Source: Bacteroidaceae bacterium (GTDB lineage: Bacteria; Bacteroidota; Bacteroidia; Bacteroidales; Bacteroidaceae). From it: a stretch of DNA of 64,000 nt. The DNA lies in contig JAILPK010000011.1 of NCBI GenBank assembly GCA_024699495.1, forward strand, positions 1-64,000, written 5' to 3'. Below are positions 8,252-18,180 of the stretch, piece after piece. How positions within the stretch are numbered: position 1 is the stretch's first letter; each line of letters opens with the position of its first letter. A model generated the notes under the pieces. It did no database searches and was not told the DNA's origin. It saw only the letters and a program-made list of their open reading frames with translations. The position numbers and the translations under genes were made by a program.

Positions 8252-10336
8252 ATGGCTGAATTTGTTGACGTAATTCTCCCCGTGCCGCTTCCCGGCACAT
8301 TCACTTACGCCCTGCCTCCCCAACTGCAGTCCGCAGCAGAGGCAGGGTGCCGCATCGTTGTGCCCTTTGGCGCCAAGAAGACCGCTGTGGGCCTTATTGT
8401 CCGCATTCATGACAATCAGCCCAAAGGCATAAAGGTTAAGGATGCGATAGAGGTGGTAGATGCGTCACCGATTATATTCCCCCATCAGTTAGTTTTTTGG
8501 CGATGGCTCTCTTCCTATTATCTCTGTCATTTGGGTGAGGTGTATAAGGCCGCATTGCCAGGCCCGATGAAAAAGAAAAAAGTTCATCGCGGTTCCCGCT
8601 CAAGTCAGGAAGAGCAGTCATTGCGTCTGTCGGCGCAGACCCTGCCTCTTTCACAGAGTCAAGGAGATGAGGCAATCCTCTTTGGAGGTCAGGACGCATT
8701 GGATTTAGGTGAGCTGCCCTCCCTCTCCTCCGCCCAGTCTTCAGCTCTCGCATCAATTCATAACCAGTGGGAGAAACATCCTGTATGTCTCCTTCATGGT
8801 GTCACCTCCAGCGGAAAGACAGAGATATATATTCATCTGATTGCCGAGGCAATCAAATCGGGCAAGCAAGTCCTTTACCTCTTGCCGGAGATAGTCCTCA
8901 CCACCCAGCTTACTGACCGCTTAAGACGAGTTTTCGGCCATCGCCTCGGCATATATCATAGCAAATACAGCGACCGCCAACGTGAAGATGTTTGGCTTCG
9001 CCAGCTATCCGACACCCCGTATGATATCATAGTCGGCGTGCGTTCAAGTATCTTCCTCCCCTTTGACCGCCTTGGGCTTGTTATTGTGGATGAGGAACAT
9101 GAAGTGACATTCAAGCAGCAAGATCCGGCGCCACGTTATCATGCGCGGAATGCAGCTATAATGTTAGCCTCGCGTGCCGGTGCCCGCACACTTCTCGGCA
9201 CAGCGACCCCATCCTTCGAAAGCTATTTCAATGCCCGCACAGGAAAATATGGTCTTGTGACTCTTACGGAGCGTTATGGTCAGGTGCGTCTTCCTGAGAT
9301 AGAGGTGGTTGATGTTAGTGAAATGAAACGCAAGAAACTGATGAAGGGCATCTTCTCCCCCCGTTTACTCGAGGCCATCAGAGAAGCCCTGCAAGCTCAT
9401 GAGCAGGTTATTCTGTTCCAAAACAGACGCGGCTACGCCCCGATGATGGAGTGTGATATCTGCGGTTGGGTTCCCAGTTGTCCGCATTGCGATGTCAGAC
9501 TCACTTACCACCGTCGTAATCGCCTTGTTACATGTCATTACTGCGGCTTCAGCTCACAGATCCCTACAGAATGCCCTTCCTGCGGAAATACCCATTTGCG
9601 TCAGCGTGGTTTTGGCACCGAGCGTATAGAAGCCGAGATAGCAGAGATGTTCCCCGAGGCTTCTGTAGCCCGCATGGATCTTGATACGACACGCACACGC
9701 ACAGCCTATGAGAGCATCATATCCGACTTCGAGCACGAGAAGACAGATATACTTGTAGGCACCCAGATGGTGACCAAGGGTTTGGATTTTGGCCGAGTTA
9801 GCCTTGTCGGAATTCTTGATGCAGATACTATGCTCTTGCAACCAGATTTCCGCGCTTATGAGAGAGCCTATCAGATGATGGCCCAGGTTGCGGGCCGTGC
9901 TGGCCGGCGTCAAAGCCAGGGGCGCGTAATCCTGCAGACACGCCAGGCTGCCCTTCCTCTTATCGCTCAGGTCACAGAGGGCAATTACGATGCCATGTAT
10001 GCCGAGCAGATGGAGGAGCGCCGAGCCTTTGCCTATCCCCCCTTTGTTCGCCTCATTGTTGTTTATGTGAAACACCGCCAGGCTGATATTGCCGACCATC
10101 TGATCATAGAGGCCACCAAAGCCCTGCGCCAGCTATTCGGTTCGCGAGTCCTTGGTCCTGACGAACCTGTGGTGTCGCGCGTATCTGGTCTTTTCATCCG
10201 CAAGGCTATTGTAAAACTCGAGAGCAAAATTCCCATATCCAAGGCCCATCTCATGCTTATGGATATGCGAACATCCCTCCTTGCCGACAAGACATTCAGC
10301 TCCGCGCACATCTATTTTGATGTTGATCCCCTTTAA
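8252..10336 (+). CDS. priA: Primosomal replication helicase PriA
   Basis: A 694-aa 3'-5' DNA helicase that restarts stalled replication forks. Visible parts: N-terminal 3'-DNA-binding domain (VDVILPVPLPGTFTYALP, ~5-22), Walker A HGVTSSGKTEIY (~182-193), DEEHE box, a zinc-binding insert with paired cysteines (CDICGW, CPHC, CHYCGF, CPSCG) and helicase motifs V-VI (VGTQMVTKGLDF, QVAGRAGR). It is somewhat shorter than the ~730-820 aa I expect in this group, with a compact linker (~105-160). It starts 6 bp after the barrel gene. Confidence 0.95.
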   Translation: MAEFVDVILPVPLPGTFTYALPPQLQSAAEAGCRIVVPFGAKKTAVGLIVRIHDNQPKGIKVKDAIEVVDASPIIFPHQLVFWRWLSSYYLCHLGEVYKAALPGPMKKKKVHRGSRSSQEEQSLRLSAQTLPLSQSQGDEAILFGGQDALDLGELPSLSSAQSSALASIHNQWEKHPVCLLHGVTSSGKTEIYIHLIAEAIKSGKQVLYLLPEIVLTTQLTDRLRRVFGHRLGIYHSKYSDRQREDVWLRQLSDTPYDIIVGVRSSIFLPFDRLGLVIVDEEHEVTFKQQDPAPRYHARNAAIMLASRAGARTLLGTATPSFESYFNARTGKYGLVTLTERYGQVRLPEIEVVDVSEMKRKKLMKGIFSPRLLEAIREALQAHEQVILFQNRRGYAPMMECDICGWVPSCPHCDVRLTYHRRNRLVTCHYCGFSSQIPTECPSCGNTHLRQRGFGTERIEAEIAEMFPEASVARMDLDTTRTRTAYESIISDFEHEKTDILVGTQMVTKGLDFGRVSLVGILDADTMLLQPDFRAYERAYQMMAQVAGRAGRRQSQGRVILQTRQAALPLIAQVTEGNYDAMYAEQMEERRAFAYPPFVRLIVVYVKHRQADIADHLIIEATKALRQLFGSRVLGPDEPVVSRVSGLFIRKAIVKLESKIPISKAHLMLMDMRTSLLADKTFSSAHIYFDVDPL

Positions 10337-10388
10337 ACCTCTTACTGCGGCTTTTCTATATCTCTTTCTTTTTGTGACCTTATTGTGA

Positions 10389-10420
10389 TTACCGCTGCAA
10401 ATAGTGAGCGGTAAGATTTA
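10389..10420 (+). terminator. Candidate terminator of priA
   Basis: TTACCGCT (10389-10396) pairs perfectly with AGCGGTAA (10407-10414), a 10-nt loop between, followed by GATTTATT. It is 53 nt after the priA stop codon. The T-tract is imperfect. Confidence 0.5.
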
Positions 10421-10566
10421 TTCGTTGGTGTCCAATAAACCACATGTTCACATGTTCGTTAAGTTAGCTTTTTGTTCTACACATGAATGGTTAGATAACT
10501 CTGTTTCGAACGGCTTCCACGACCTCATTGAACGGGAGTGAAGTGACAGTGAGTCGAGGTATATTC

Positions 10567-10656
10567 AATCTGAGACGGCCGTCTCAGATTCAGGTGACGG
10601 CCGTCTCAGATTCAGGTGACGGCTGTCTCAGATTCAGGTGACGGCTGTCTCAGATT
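10567..10656. repeat. 22-bp tandem repeat with palindromic core
   Basis: Units of GACGGCCGTCTCAGATTCAGGT start at 10574, 10596, 10618 and 10640 (the last 17 bp long). The first unit is embedded in a perfect 24-bp palindrome AATCTGAGACGGCCGTCTCAGATT (10567-10590). Units 3 and 4 carry one C-to-T change (GGCTGTCTC). There are no unique spacers, so this is not CRISPR. Confidence 0.9.
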
Positions 10657-11040
10657 AAATTAATGCTGATACATGAAGAGTTGATAGTCGTTCAAAGTGG
10701 AGTTGTGAGTCGTTCAAAGTGGTGTTGTGATATGTGATAAGTGGAGTTGTGAGTAGTTCCAAGTGGAGCAGGGATACGTCGGAAATACATCTGTGATTAG
10801 TCAAACTTGCAGCTGTCATACAGTATGGGGGCGGTAGTGTGTCATCTGCTTTCGAAACGGTTAATTGCTTTCTCAATAATTATTGGGGCTTCTCAGATGG
10901 TTAAAGCATTTAACCAGGGCTTTATATTGCAAAAAGAATACCCCTGAGCCAAACTTTACAAGCTTTCGGGGCAGGAATATATTGCATTCTGAGTTTTGCC
11001 GGACAGCGGTAATATTTAATCTTTCCCTTTATCTAAGATA

Positions 11041-11072
11041 AACCCAGTCCGGGATGGTGACCGAACTGGGTT
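11041..11072 (-). terminator. Candidate terminator of gltX
   Basis: AACCCAGT-C-CGG and CCG-A-ACTGGGTT form a strong 11-bp stem with one bulge pair and an 8-nt loop, 33 nt downstream of the gltX stop on the minus strand. The minus strand continues with TATCTT, a poor T-tract. Confidence 0.5.
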
Positions 11073-11104
11073 ATGATCTTATGAGGAGTAAGGTTGGAGG
11101 ATTG

Positions 11105-12655
11105 TTATTTCAGGGTGTCGATGGCAAACTTCATCCGGCGCAGAGTCTCCTCTTTGCCTAAGAATTGGGCCAGCTCATTCATGTCGGGGCCCTGGCCTTC
11201 ACCGACAAGACATACTCGCCATACATTCCACGGGCGACACCCGGAGTTCTCGACCCAAGGGTCAATAACTGCTTTCAGGTGGCTGATGTCCCAAGTGGTG
11301 ACTGAGCTAAGCAAATCATGCATCTCGCTCATTAGAGCAGCTGCATCCCCGTTCCAGTTCTTTCGGATAAATTTGTCCTCGCGGTTGAATGAGGTAGGAG
11401 CTACAAAGAAGAAGCGACACAGAGGCCACAAGTCAGAGATGAAGGATACGTTACGTTTTTTCAGTCCGTCATTAGTCTGATACTCTATCACCTTCATCTT
11501 CATCATTGCCACGACTTGGGCAGCGCGCTCCTCGCTGGTCTGGATGCCGTTTTGAGCCAGAATGGCCACTAACTGAGGAGCCCATTCGGAATCAGGCTTC
11601 TGCAATAGGTATTCACGGTTAAACCATTGCCCTTTAACATAGTCAAAGCGAGCCCCGCTCTTTGAGCATTTGGTCAGGTCAAACTTCTCTATAAGCTGCT
11701 CCATAGAGAGAATTTCCTGATCTCCACCCGGGTTCCATCCGAGCAGCGCAAGGAAGTTGATTACAGCTTCGGGCAGATAACCGCTTTCGCGGTAGCCGCT
11801 GCTCACCTCGCCAGACTTCGGGTCATGCCACTCCAGCGGGAACACCGGGAACCCCAGACGGTCACCGTCGCGTTTGCTCAGTTTGCCTTTCCCGTCGGGC
11901 TTTAGCAGCAGGGGAAGATGTGCGAAACGCGGCATCGAGTCAGCCCATCCGAAAGCCCGATAGAGAAGGACATGGAGCGGAGCGCTTGGTAGCCATTCCT
12001 CACCACGTATCACGTGGGTGATTTCCATCAGGTGGTCATCAACTATATTTGCCAAATGGTATGTAGGCAGTTGGTCGGCACTTTTCCAAAGCACCTTGTC
12101 GTCAAGGATAGAAGAGTTTATGGTGACATCGCCGCGGATGATGTCATCCACATGCACATCCTCGCCGGGCTGGATAAGGAAGCGAACCACGTATAGGTGG
12201 CCTGAGTCAATTAGACGCTGCACCTCATCGGCGGCGAGTGTAAGTGAGTTACGCATAGACATGCGTGTGCTGGCGTCATATTGGAAATTGGGCGTAGTAG
12301 AGCGCTTGGCTTCCAGTTCCTCAGGTGTGTCAAAGGCGATATAAGCCTTTCCGGCTTTAAGCAACTGATCTACATATTCCTTGTAGATCTCGCGCCGCTC
12401 ACTTTGGCGATAGGGGCCATGAGGTCCTCCGAATGAAACCCCCTCGTCGAATTTTATGCCGAGCCACCGGAACGACTCAATTATATACTCCTCTGCTCCG
12501 GGCACAAAACGTGTGGAGTCTGTGTCCTCGATACGGAAGATCAGTTTGCCGCCATTCTGACGTGCAAAAAGATAGTTGTATAGGGCGGTGCGGACACCCC
12601 CGATATGCAATGCTCCAGTAGGTGATGGAGCGAAACGAACTCTTACTTTATCCAT
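11105..12655 (-). CDS. gltX: Glutamyl-tRNA synthetase
   Basis: A 516-aa class I aminoacyl-tRNA synthetase charging tRNA-Glu. The N terminus [17 protein letters not shown] carries the HIGH-type motif (HIGG, ~17-20), followed by IFRIEDTD; the KMSKS-type loop is KLSKRDG (~260). The C-terminal anticodon-binding domain is present to the end. Length is normal. Start ATG 12655; a TACTTTTG -7 box lies just upstream. It is a single gene, divergent from the HD phosphohydrolase. Confidence 0.96.
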   Translation of the reverse strand: MDKVRVRFAPSPTGALHIGGVRTALYNYLFARQNGGKLIFRIEDTDSTRFVPGAEEYIIESFRWLGIKFDEGVSFGGPHGPYRQSERREIYKEYVDQLLKAGKAYIAFDTPEELEAKRSTTPNFQYDASTRMSMRNSLTLAADEVQRLIDSGHLYVVRFLIQPGEDVHVDDIIRGDVTINSSILDDKVLWKSADQLPTYHLANIVDDHLMEITHVIRGEEWLPSAPLHVLLYRAFGWADSMPRFAHLPLLLKPDGKGKLSKRDGDRLGFPVFPLEWHDPKSGEVSSGYRESGYLPEAVINFLALLGWNPGGDQEILSMEQLIEKFDLTKCSKSGARFDYVKGQWFNREYLLQKPDSEWAPQLVAILAQNGIQTSEERAAQVVAMMKMKVIEYQTNDGLKKRNVSFISDLWPLCRFFFVAPTSFNREDKFIRKNWNGDAAALMSEMHDLLSSVTTWDISHLKAVIDPWVENSGCRPWNVWRVCLVGEGQGPDMNELAQFLGKEETLRRMKFAIDTLK

Positions 12656-12673
12656 AATTATGTGTTTTTGTGG

Positions 12674-12681
12674 CGCAAAAG
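12674..12681 (-). promoter_or_regulatory. -7 box for gltX
   Basis: On the minus strand this reads TACTTTTG, matching TAnnTTTG, 19 bp upstream of the gltX ATG. No clear TTTG -33 box is present. Confidence 0.55.
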
Positions 12682-12756
12682 TACAAAAAAGATTGAAGAT
12701 GGAGGCTTATCATACGATTAATTTGATTCCAGAACACTAATGAACGAATATTTTTG

Positions 12757-12764
12757 TACTTTTG
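12757..12764 (+). promoter_or_regulatory. -7 box for the 7TM-HD gene
   Basis: TACTTTTG matches TAnnTTTG. It would give a leader of ~140 nt in front of the ATG at 12914. That leader contains phrase repeats (12801-12875). No good -33 TTTG is seen. Confidence 0.5.
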
Positions 12765-12793
12765 TCCCACAAAAGATTCAGCAAAGTCTTGCG

Positions 12794-12880
12794 AGTAAAC
12801 AAGTTGACAAGTTGATACTTGAGTTCTTGAGTTCTTAAGGTTTTGAGGAGTTGACAAGTAGATGAGTAAACGGGTAGATA
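12794..12880. repeat. Phrase repeats in leader of 7TM-HD gene
   Basis: Contains AAGTTGACAAGTTGATACTT, GAGTTCTTGAGTTCTTAAGG, GAGTTGACAAGTAGATGAGTAAACGGGTAGATAG. The word AAGTTGACAAGTTGATA is shared with the spacers at 51372 and 53374 (the latter starting AG). This is one member of the dispersed phrase-repeat family. Confidence 0.8.
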
Positions 12881-12913
12881 GCTTAATCGCAGAATTTTTC
12901 ATTTAAAAAGCTT

Positions 12914-15001
12914 ATGAGCCGATATAACAGAGAAAGAAAGATAACAGTGCGCGAACATCTCCTGCAGGCAGTTGTTCTTATATTCAGCATTGTGTTGTTG
13001 GTGTGGAATCTGCCGCGAACAGACAACACGTCATTCCATATAGAGATGGGGCGCCCATGGCCTTACGGACAGTTTATAGCGCCTTATGACTTCTCTATAT
13101 TCAAGACTGAGGAGCAGATGAGTCTCGAAATGGATAGTGTCCACCGCCTCTATGAGCCCTATTTCGAACTGCTTCCAGGTACATCGGCGATTACCAAATT
13201 CAGGGAAGACCAGTTGCCAAAAGTGGGAGCAGGCGATATGCCAATGAATCTCTATGGGCGCCTCCTGGCGGCCGTTGAATCGGTATATAAGCGTGGCATC
13301 CTGTCTGTGCACGACCAGAAACAGCTGACGAACGACAGCATACGATTTGTCCGCATTTATTATGGCATGGAGGCTTATACACTCCCTGTAGATGAGCTCT
13401 TCACGGAGAAGACGGCATACGAGTATGTCTTCTCTCAAGTCGATAGCATCGGTCTGAGTCGCTCGCGGGTCAAACAGATAAACCTCAATACTTATCTGAC
13501 TCCCAACCTGCGCTACGACTCCAAAAAGAGCGATGCAGAAATGGAGGACCTTGAAGCCTCAATCACCGACAGGCATGGTATGGTTCAAGCAGGCCAGAAT
13601 GTTATAGGCCGCGGAGATATCGTTGACGAGGAAACTTATAATATATTGCGCAGCTATGAACTGGAGAACAAATCAAGGAACAAGGACCGCAATGTGCAGA
13701 ATCACCCGAGGCTTATAGGGCAGACCATCTATGTGGCAATGATCTTGCTGAGCCTCACGGTTTATTTCATCCTCTTCCGTCTTGACTATATGGGAAGCAT
13801 AAGGACTATGTCGTTGCTGCTCACGCTCTGCCTGTCCTTCCCGCTGATTACTTGCTTCATGGTGCGCCACAGTCTGCTGTCGGTGTATATCATTCCATAC
13901 TCGATGTTGCCGATTTTCGTGCGTGTTTTCATGGATTCCCGAACGGCATTCATCACGCATGCTGCCACAATTATGCTTTGTGCTGTAGCTCTTAAATATC
14001 CATTTGAGTTCATTACCACCCAGTGCGTAGCGGGTCTGATATCCATTTATACTCTGCGCGAACTCTCCGAACGCTCGCAGATTATCAAGACCGCTTTCAT
14101 GGTCACAGCTGCTTCTCTGCTGTTTTACCTTAGTCTCGAACTTATCAACGGGAAACTTGTTTTCGGGGACAACTCCATGAACACCGTTGATTACAATATT
14201 TACCGCCACATCCTGGTCAGCGGCCTTCTGCTCCTGTTCTCCTATCCGCTGATGTATGCTCTTGAAAGAGTGTTCGGCTTCACCAGTAACGTTACGCTTG
14301 TCGAACTGTCAAACATAAACAGCGACTTGCTGAGACGTCTGTCGGAAGTGGCACCCGGCACATTCCAGCACTCAATGCAGGTAAGTAATCTTGCAGCAGA
14401 AGCCGCGCGCCGCATAGGAGCCAAGAGCCAGCTCGTACGAACCGGAGCCCTGTATCATGATATCGGCAAGATGTACAACCCGCCCTTCTTCACTGAGAAC
14501 CAGACCGGAGGCGTAAATCCGCACGAGCAACTGGATGAGGCCGAGAGCGCCCGCATCATAATCCGCCACGTCACAGAGGGCCTGAGCATGGCTGAGCGCA
14601 ATAGGCTTCCGGAGCAGATCCGCGAATTCATTTCCACACACCACGGACGTGGATTAGTAAAATACTTCTATATCTCAGCAAAAAACAAATACCCGAATAA
14701 AGAAATCAGCGAGGATGATTTCAGATACCCGGGGCCAAATCCGCATACTACAGAGCAGGCTATTCTGATGATGGCAGATGCTGTTGAGGCCTCGTCGCGT
14801 TCCCTGAAAGAATATACAGAAGAAAGCATAGGAAACCTCGTAGATAAGATTATCAACGGGCAGATGGAAGACGGCTTCTTCAGCGAGTGTCCCATCACAT
14901 TCCTTGATATCCAGACGGTGAAGGAAGTGTTTAAGGAGAAACTGAAGATTATCTACCACACCCGCATCCAATATCCGGAGCTGAACGAGGAGAAGGCGTG
15001 A
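12914..15001 (+). CDS. 7TM-HD cyclic-dinucleotide phosphodiesterase (PgpH-like)
   Basis: A 695-aa membrane protein of the 7TMR-HD family, whose known member PgpH degrades c-di-AMP. Layout: N-terminal TM (~18-35), extracytoplasmic region (~40-270), a seven-helix block (~272-465), then a cytoplasmic HD domain with VAPGTFQHSMQVSNLA, GALYHDIGKMYNPPFF (HD pair), a HISTHHGRG-type later metal motif (FISTHHGRGLVKYFY) and MMADAVEASSR. The HD metal ligands appear intact. The substrate is inferred from family. The gene is alone on its transcript, with a long repeat-bearing leader. Confidence 0.88.
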   Translation: MSRYNRERKITVREHLLQAVVLIFSIVLLVWNLPRTDNTSFHIEMGRPWPYGQFIAPYDFSIFKTEEQMSLEMDSVHRLYEPYFELLPGTSAITKFREDQLPKVGAGDMPMNLYGRLLAAVESVYKRGILSVHDQKQLTNDSIRFVRIYYGMEAYTLPVDELFTEKTAYEYVFSQVDSIGLSRSRVKQINLNTYLTPNLRYDSKKSDAEMEDLEASITDRHGMVQAGQNVIGRGDIVDEETYNILRSYELENKSRNKDRNVQNHPRLIGQTIYVAMILLSLTVYFILFRLDYMGSIRTMSLLLTLCLSFPLITCFMVRHSLLSVYIIPYSMLPIFVRVFMDSRTAFITHAATIMLCAVALKYPFEFITTQCVAGLISIYTLRELSERSQIIKTAFMVTAASLLFYLSLELINGKLVFGDNSMNTVDYNIYRHILVSGLLLLFSYPLMYALERVFGFTSNVTLVELSNINSDLLRRLSEVAPGTFQHSMQVSNLAAEAARRIGAKSQLVRTGALYHDIGKMYNPPFFTENQTGGVNPHEQLDEAESARIIIRHVTEGLSMAERNRLPEQIREFISTHHGRGLVKYFYISAKNKYPNKEISEDDFRYPGPNPHTTEQAILMMADAVEASSRSLKEYTEESIGNLVDKIINGQMEDGFFSECPITFLDIQTVKEVFKEKLKIIYHTRIQYPELNEEKA

Positions 15002-15167
15002 TTATCAGTCTTCTCCTTTGGAATAACAATCCTCCAGTGATTCCCTTTCCACGGCATAATCCACCACAATGATGTGGTAGGTAACTCGAGTCTATCCTCA
15101 CTGACTTCCCGATCGGATTACGCCCTTAAGGATAAATTCCAACCGGCTCAATTTGCCTGCCGGGAAG

Positions 15168-15893
15168 TTAGAGTTTCATTCTCCTCCAAATACAGTTGGG
15201 GATGAGTCTCCAAAAGAAGGTGAGGAGTCTGTAGCGCCAGTCAATGATGCGGATGTGTCTGCGTTGACGTATGCTTCTGACGATGTCTTTGGCAACAGAA
15301 TCCGGTTTCATTATCATAGGGTAGTGGAAACTGCCTTTTAGAAGAGCGGTGTCAACGAAACCGGGTCGGATGTCGGTGAAGCGGATGTTCAGTTTGCGTT
15401 GATGCGCTTGTTGTTCAAGTGCCTGCAGGTAGTTTGCCTGCAGCGCTTTTGTGGCCGAGTAGGCGGGTGCAGGCCCTAGTCCCATAGTCCCTGCGATAGA
15501 TGTAATTGCAGCGATATGCCCTTCACCCCGCTCCGCGAAATAGCGGAAAGCGGCGGTGATCATCCGTGTGAAACCTACGGCATTTGTTTCCATCGTTTGG
15601 AGTTCTGTCTCCATCTCCAGCTGGCGGTTCTGTTTCCCGATTCCTGAGGCGTGGAAATAGAGATCCATTCCACCGATGGCGTCAATCAGGCTAAGCAGAC
15701 GGCTTTCGGCATCTGCGGAGGTGACATCGATTTTCATCACCTCCACCCGCTCCGGCGCCAAGGCCTTAAGTTCCATCAGAGGTTCCTCTCTGCGTGCTGC
15801 AATGCCGAGTTGCCAGCCTTCAGATATCAGAAGGCGCGTCACCTCACGTCCGATGCCGGAACTCGCTCCGACGACAATAGCTTTCCTGTTCAT
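15168..15893 (-). CDS. Short-chain dehydrogenase/reductase
   Basis: A 241-aa NAD(P)-dependent SDR. The Rossmann motif GASSGIG is ~8-14 from the chosen start, the catalytic YSATK and the upstream Ser (AAITSIAG) are present, and PG follows the active site (DIRPGFVDT). I chose ATG 15893 rather than 15905 because its ATGA overlaps the stop codon of the upstream HAD gene, a classic translational-coupling arrangement. The substrate is unknown. The C-terminal basic WRYRLLTFFWRLIP may touch the membrane. Confidence 0.85.
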   Translation of the reverse strand: MNRKAIVVGASSGIGREVTRLLISEGWQLGIAARREEPLMELKALAPERVEVMKIDVTSADAESRLLSLIDAIGGMDLYFHASGIGKQNRQLEMETELQTMETNAVGFTRMITAAFRYFAERGEGHIAAITSIAGTMGLGPAPAYSATKALQANYLQALEQQAHQRKLNIRFTDIRPGFVDTALLKGSFHYPMIMKPDSVAKDIVRSIRQRRHIRIIDWRYRLLTFFWRLIPNCIWRRMKL

Positions 15894-16624
15894 AATTCGG
15901 GCCATGATTCTGCAAGAGCTTCCATAGAGGGGAATACGCGGTTAGCTCCGGCGACATATAGGGCGCTGTCAGACAGCGGACCTGTGTTGACTGCAACCGT
16001 ATAGATTCCGGCTGCCCGGGCTGCCTCTACTCCCAGAGGGGCATTCTCGATGACAACAGCCTCCCCGGCTTCCACTTGCGCCTTCTTCAATCCCATAAGA
16101 TAAGGCTCTGGATGCGGTTTCCCTTTTTTCACGTCGAACGCGGTGACCATCAGTTCTGGTGTAAAGATGCCAGGGAAGTGGCGGTTGAGGTTGTCCAGCA
16201 GCGAGTGCTGTCCCGAGCCGGTTACGATCACTCGCTTCAGTCCTTGCGCGCGAACCTTATTTAAAAGAGTTAAGACTCCGGGCATCACAGGTGCTTCGTC
16301 GCGCTCACGAAAATACGTGTTGAATATCTCGCTCTTTGCAGCATAAATTTCCTGAATCTCCTGCTCGGTGGCGTCGCGTCCCCAGGTGCGCTGTGCCAGC
16401 GCATTGATAGTGCCAGCTCCTGTCCGTCCCTCGTTCATATAAACTTCTTCGGCAGTCATGTGGAGGCCATAGCGTTCCACGGCCTTTACCCACGCATAAG
16501 CATGTCCGGGCATGCTGTCGAACAGCACTCCATCCATGTCAAACAAAACAGCTCTTATAGTAAACTCTCTCCCCGACTTCCCTGTCAGGAAGTGAGAAGA
16601 GAGAGTCTGAGATGATATATCCAT
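15890..16624 (-). CDS. HAD-family phosphatase/phosphoglucomutase-like hydrolase
   Basis: A 244-aa haloacid-dehalogenase superfamily protein, subfamily IA. The nucleophile motif DMDGVLFDS follows an N-terminal extension of ~25 residues; motif II is VTGSG, the Lys motif KKGKPHPEPY, and motif IV VIENAPLGVEAARAAG. A helical cap (residues ~45-120) suggests a small phosphorylated sugar or metabolite as substrate; beta-phosphoglucomutase-like enzymes are close relatives, but the substrate is not readable. It sits between pgi and the SDR gene in a minus-strand run. Confidence 0.85.
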   Translation of the reverse strand: MDISSQTLSSHFLTGKSGREFTIRAVLFDMDGVLFDSMPGHAYAWVKAVERYGLHMTAEEVYMNEGRTGAGTINALAQRTWGRDATEQEIQEIYAAKSEIFNTYFRERDEAPVMPGVLTLLNKVRAQGLKRVIVTGSGQHSLLDNLNRHFPGIFTPELMVTAFDVKKGKPHPEPYLMGLKKAQVEAGEAVVIENAPLGVEAARAAGIYTVAVNTGPLSDSALYVAGANRVFPSMEALAESWPEL

Positions 16625-16646
16625 TCCTCGATCTGTAAGCGCTCCT

Positions 16647-16665
16647 CCCCATAAAAACGATGGGG
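16647..16665 (-). terminator. Hairpin after pgi
   Basis: CCCCAT (16647-16652) pairs with ATGGGG (16660-16665), extended by CTCC/GGAG with a bulge. It lies just after the pgi stop on the minus strand and before the HAD gene. No T-tract follows, so termination may be partial. Confidence 0.35.
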
Positions 16666-16678
16666 GAGAAGAGTATCT

Positions 16679-18022
16679 TTATTTATTCAGACGCTGTTTG
16701 ATGGCTTCTGTTTCAGCCTCGTAGCCAGGCTTGCCGAGCAGGGCAAACATATTTTTCTTGTATGCTTCCACACCAGGCTGGTTGAAGGCGTTTACGCCGA
16801 GCAGCTGGCAGTGGAGACCGCAGGCGCGCTCGAAGAAATAGATAAGCTGTCCGAGATGGTAAGCGTCGAGGCAGTCGATGGTGATGCGGATGTTTGGCAC
16901 TCCGCCATCCACATGAGCCAGTTGGGTGCCCAGCTCAGCCATCTTGTTCACTTCGTCAACACGTTTGCCGGCGAGGAAATTCAGTCCGTCGAGATTCTCT
17001 TCGTCAGATGGGAAGAGGAGAGAGTGGTTGGGCTTAAGCACGCTGATTACGGTCTCGAATATACTGCGCTCGCCGTCCTGAATCCACTGCCCCATGGAGT
17101 GGAGGTCTGTGGTGAGGTCCACGCTTGCGGGATATACACCTTTCTTGTCCTTGCCCTCGCTCTCGCCGAAGAGCTGTTTCCACCATTCGGCAATAAAGTG
17201 GAGCTTTGGCTGGTAGTTAGCGAGGATTTCAATCTTCTTGCCTGAGGCATAGAGGGCATAGCGTGTAGCAGCATATATAGCTGCCGGGTTCTCGGCGAAG
17301 GGCTTGGAGGCCGCAGTCTGCGCCTCCATATCCTGTGCTCCCTTGACCAGCGCGTCGATGTCGAATCCGGCCACAGCGATGGGCAGCAGTCCCACTGGAG
17401 TCAGCACGGAGAAGCGTCCGCCGACGTTGTCAGGAATAACAAAGCTCTTATATCCTTCCTTGTCGGCGCAGGTGCGGGCAGCCCCGCGCTTGGCGTCGGT
17501 GATGGCAACGATGACCTTGCGGGCAGTCTCTTTTCCCATCTGCTCCTCGCATTGCTTTTTCAGAAGGCGGAAGGCCAGGGCCGTTTCTGTTGTGGTGCCG
17601 CTCTTGGATATGTTTATGACACCGAATTTCTTACCTTTGAGATAAGATGTCAGTTCGTAGAGATAATCCTCTCCGATGTTGTTTCCGGCAAAGAGGATTA
17701 CGGGGTTCTTGCCGTCGGCCAGGAGCCATTGGAAACTGTTGGACAGGGCTTCAATCACGGCTTTGGCGCCGAGGTAAGAGCCTCCGATTCCGGCTACTAC
17801 CACAGCCTCACATTCGGCGCGGAGGGTAGCAGCAGCGTTTTTGACCTCTGCGAGGAACTCCGGAGAGATGGATGATGGCAGATGCAGCCATCCAAGATAG
17901 TCATTGCCCGGGCATGTGCCAGCCTCCAGAGCATTCTGTGCTTCAGCTATGCTGTCAGCATAGCCGTTGATAGTCTCTTTGCTCACGAACGGAGCTACTT
18001 TGGTGATGTCTAAATTAAGCAT
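16679..18022 (-). CDS. pgi: Glucose-6-phosphate isomerase
   Basis: A 447-aa phosphoglucose isomerase interconverting glucose-6-phosphate and fructose-6-phosphate. It is the short bacterial form, ~450 aa. Visible: [11 protein letters not shown] (~80-90), the SIS-domain [14 protein letters not shown] phosphate loop, [14 protein letters not shown], and the catalytic His/Lys region [14 protein letters not shown] near the C terminus (here [16 protein letters not shown]). It is downstream of gpsA in a minus-strand group. Confidence 0.96.
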   Translation of the reverse strand: MLNLDITKVAPFVSKETINGYADSIAEAQNALEAGTCPGNDYLGWLHLPSSISPEFLAEVKNAAATLRAECEAVVVAGIGGSYLGAKAVIEALSNSFQWLLADGKNPVILFAGNNIGEDYLYELTSYLKGKKFGVINISKSGTTTETALAFRLLKKQCEEQMGKETARKVIVAITDAKRGAARTCADKEGYKSFVIPDNVGGRFSVLTPVGLLPIAVAGFDIDALVKGAQDMEAQTAASKPFAENPAAIYAATRYALYASGKKIEILANYQPKLHFIAEWWKQLFGESEGKDKKGVYPASVDLTTDLHSMGQWIQDGERSIFETVISVLKPNHSLLFPSDEENLDGLNFLAGKRVDEVNKMAELGTQLAHVDGGVPNIRITIDCLDAYHLGQLIYFFERACGLHCQLLGVNAFNQPGVEAYKKNMFALLGKPGYEAETEAIKQRLNK

Positions 18023-18180
18023 TCTAAGTTATGTTTTTTGTGATTCTTTTTTTTACTGTCTTGGTTCGTTTATTTATTGCCGTTCGGCTTTTATATATGC
18101 CTTCAAAAGTCTGTATGCCTCTGCATCTCTTCACATCTCAGCTACCACCTGCATCTTATTGCATCTCTGCATGTTCCTGC

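Larger units (their letters stand above)
10337..11104. other. 768-bp spacer between convergent priA and gltX
   Basis: No credible gene. Besides the priA hairpin it holds a 22-bp tandem repeat array (10567-10656), a second cluster of loose repeats of GT(C/A)GTTC(A/C)AAGTGGAG (about 10685-10770), a GGTTAAAGCATTTAACC hairpin (10899-10915) and the gltX terminator. The short ORF here (10655-10876, minus) reads through repeats and is not supported. Confidence 0.7.

Noticed and set aside
10567-10656. Possible CRISPR array
   Set aside because: The 22-bp units are directly adjacent, have no unique spacers, and no cas genes are present.
10655-10876. 73-aa minus-strand ORF
   Set aside because: It lies in degenerate repeats between convergent genes and has no recognisable protein pattern.
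12648-12902. 84-aa minus-strand ORF
   Set aside because: It reads through phrase repeats and the gltX promoter.
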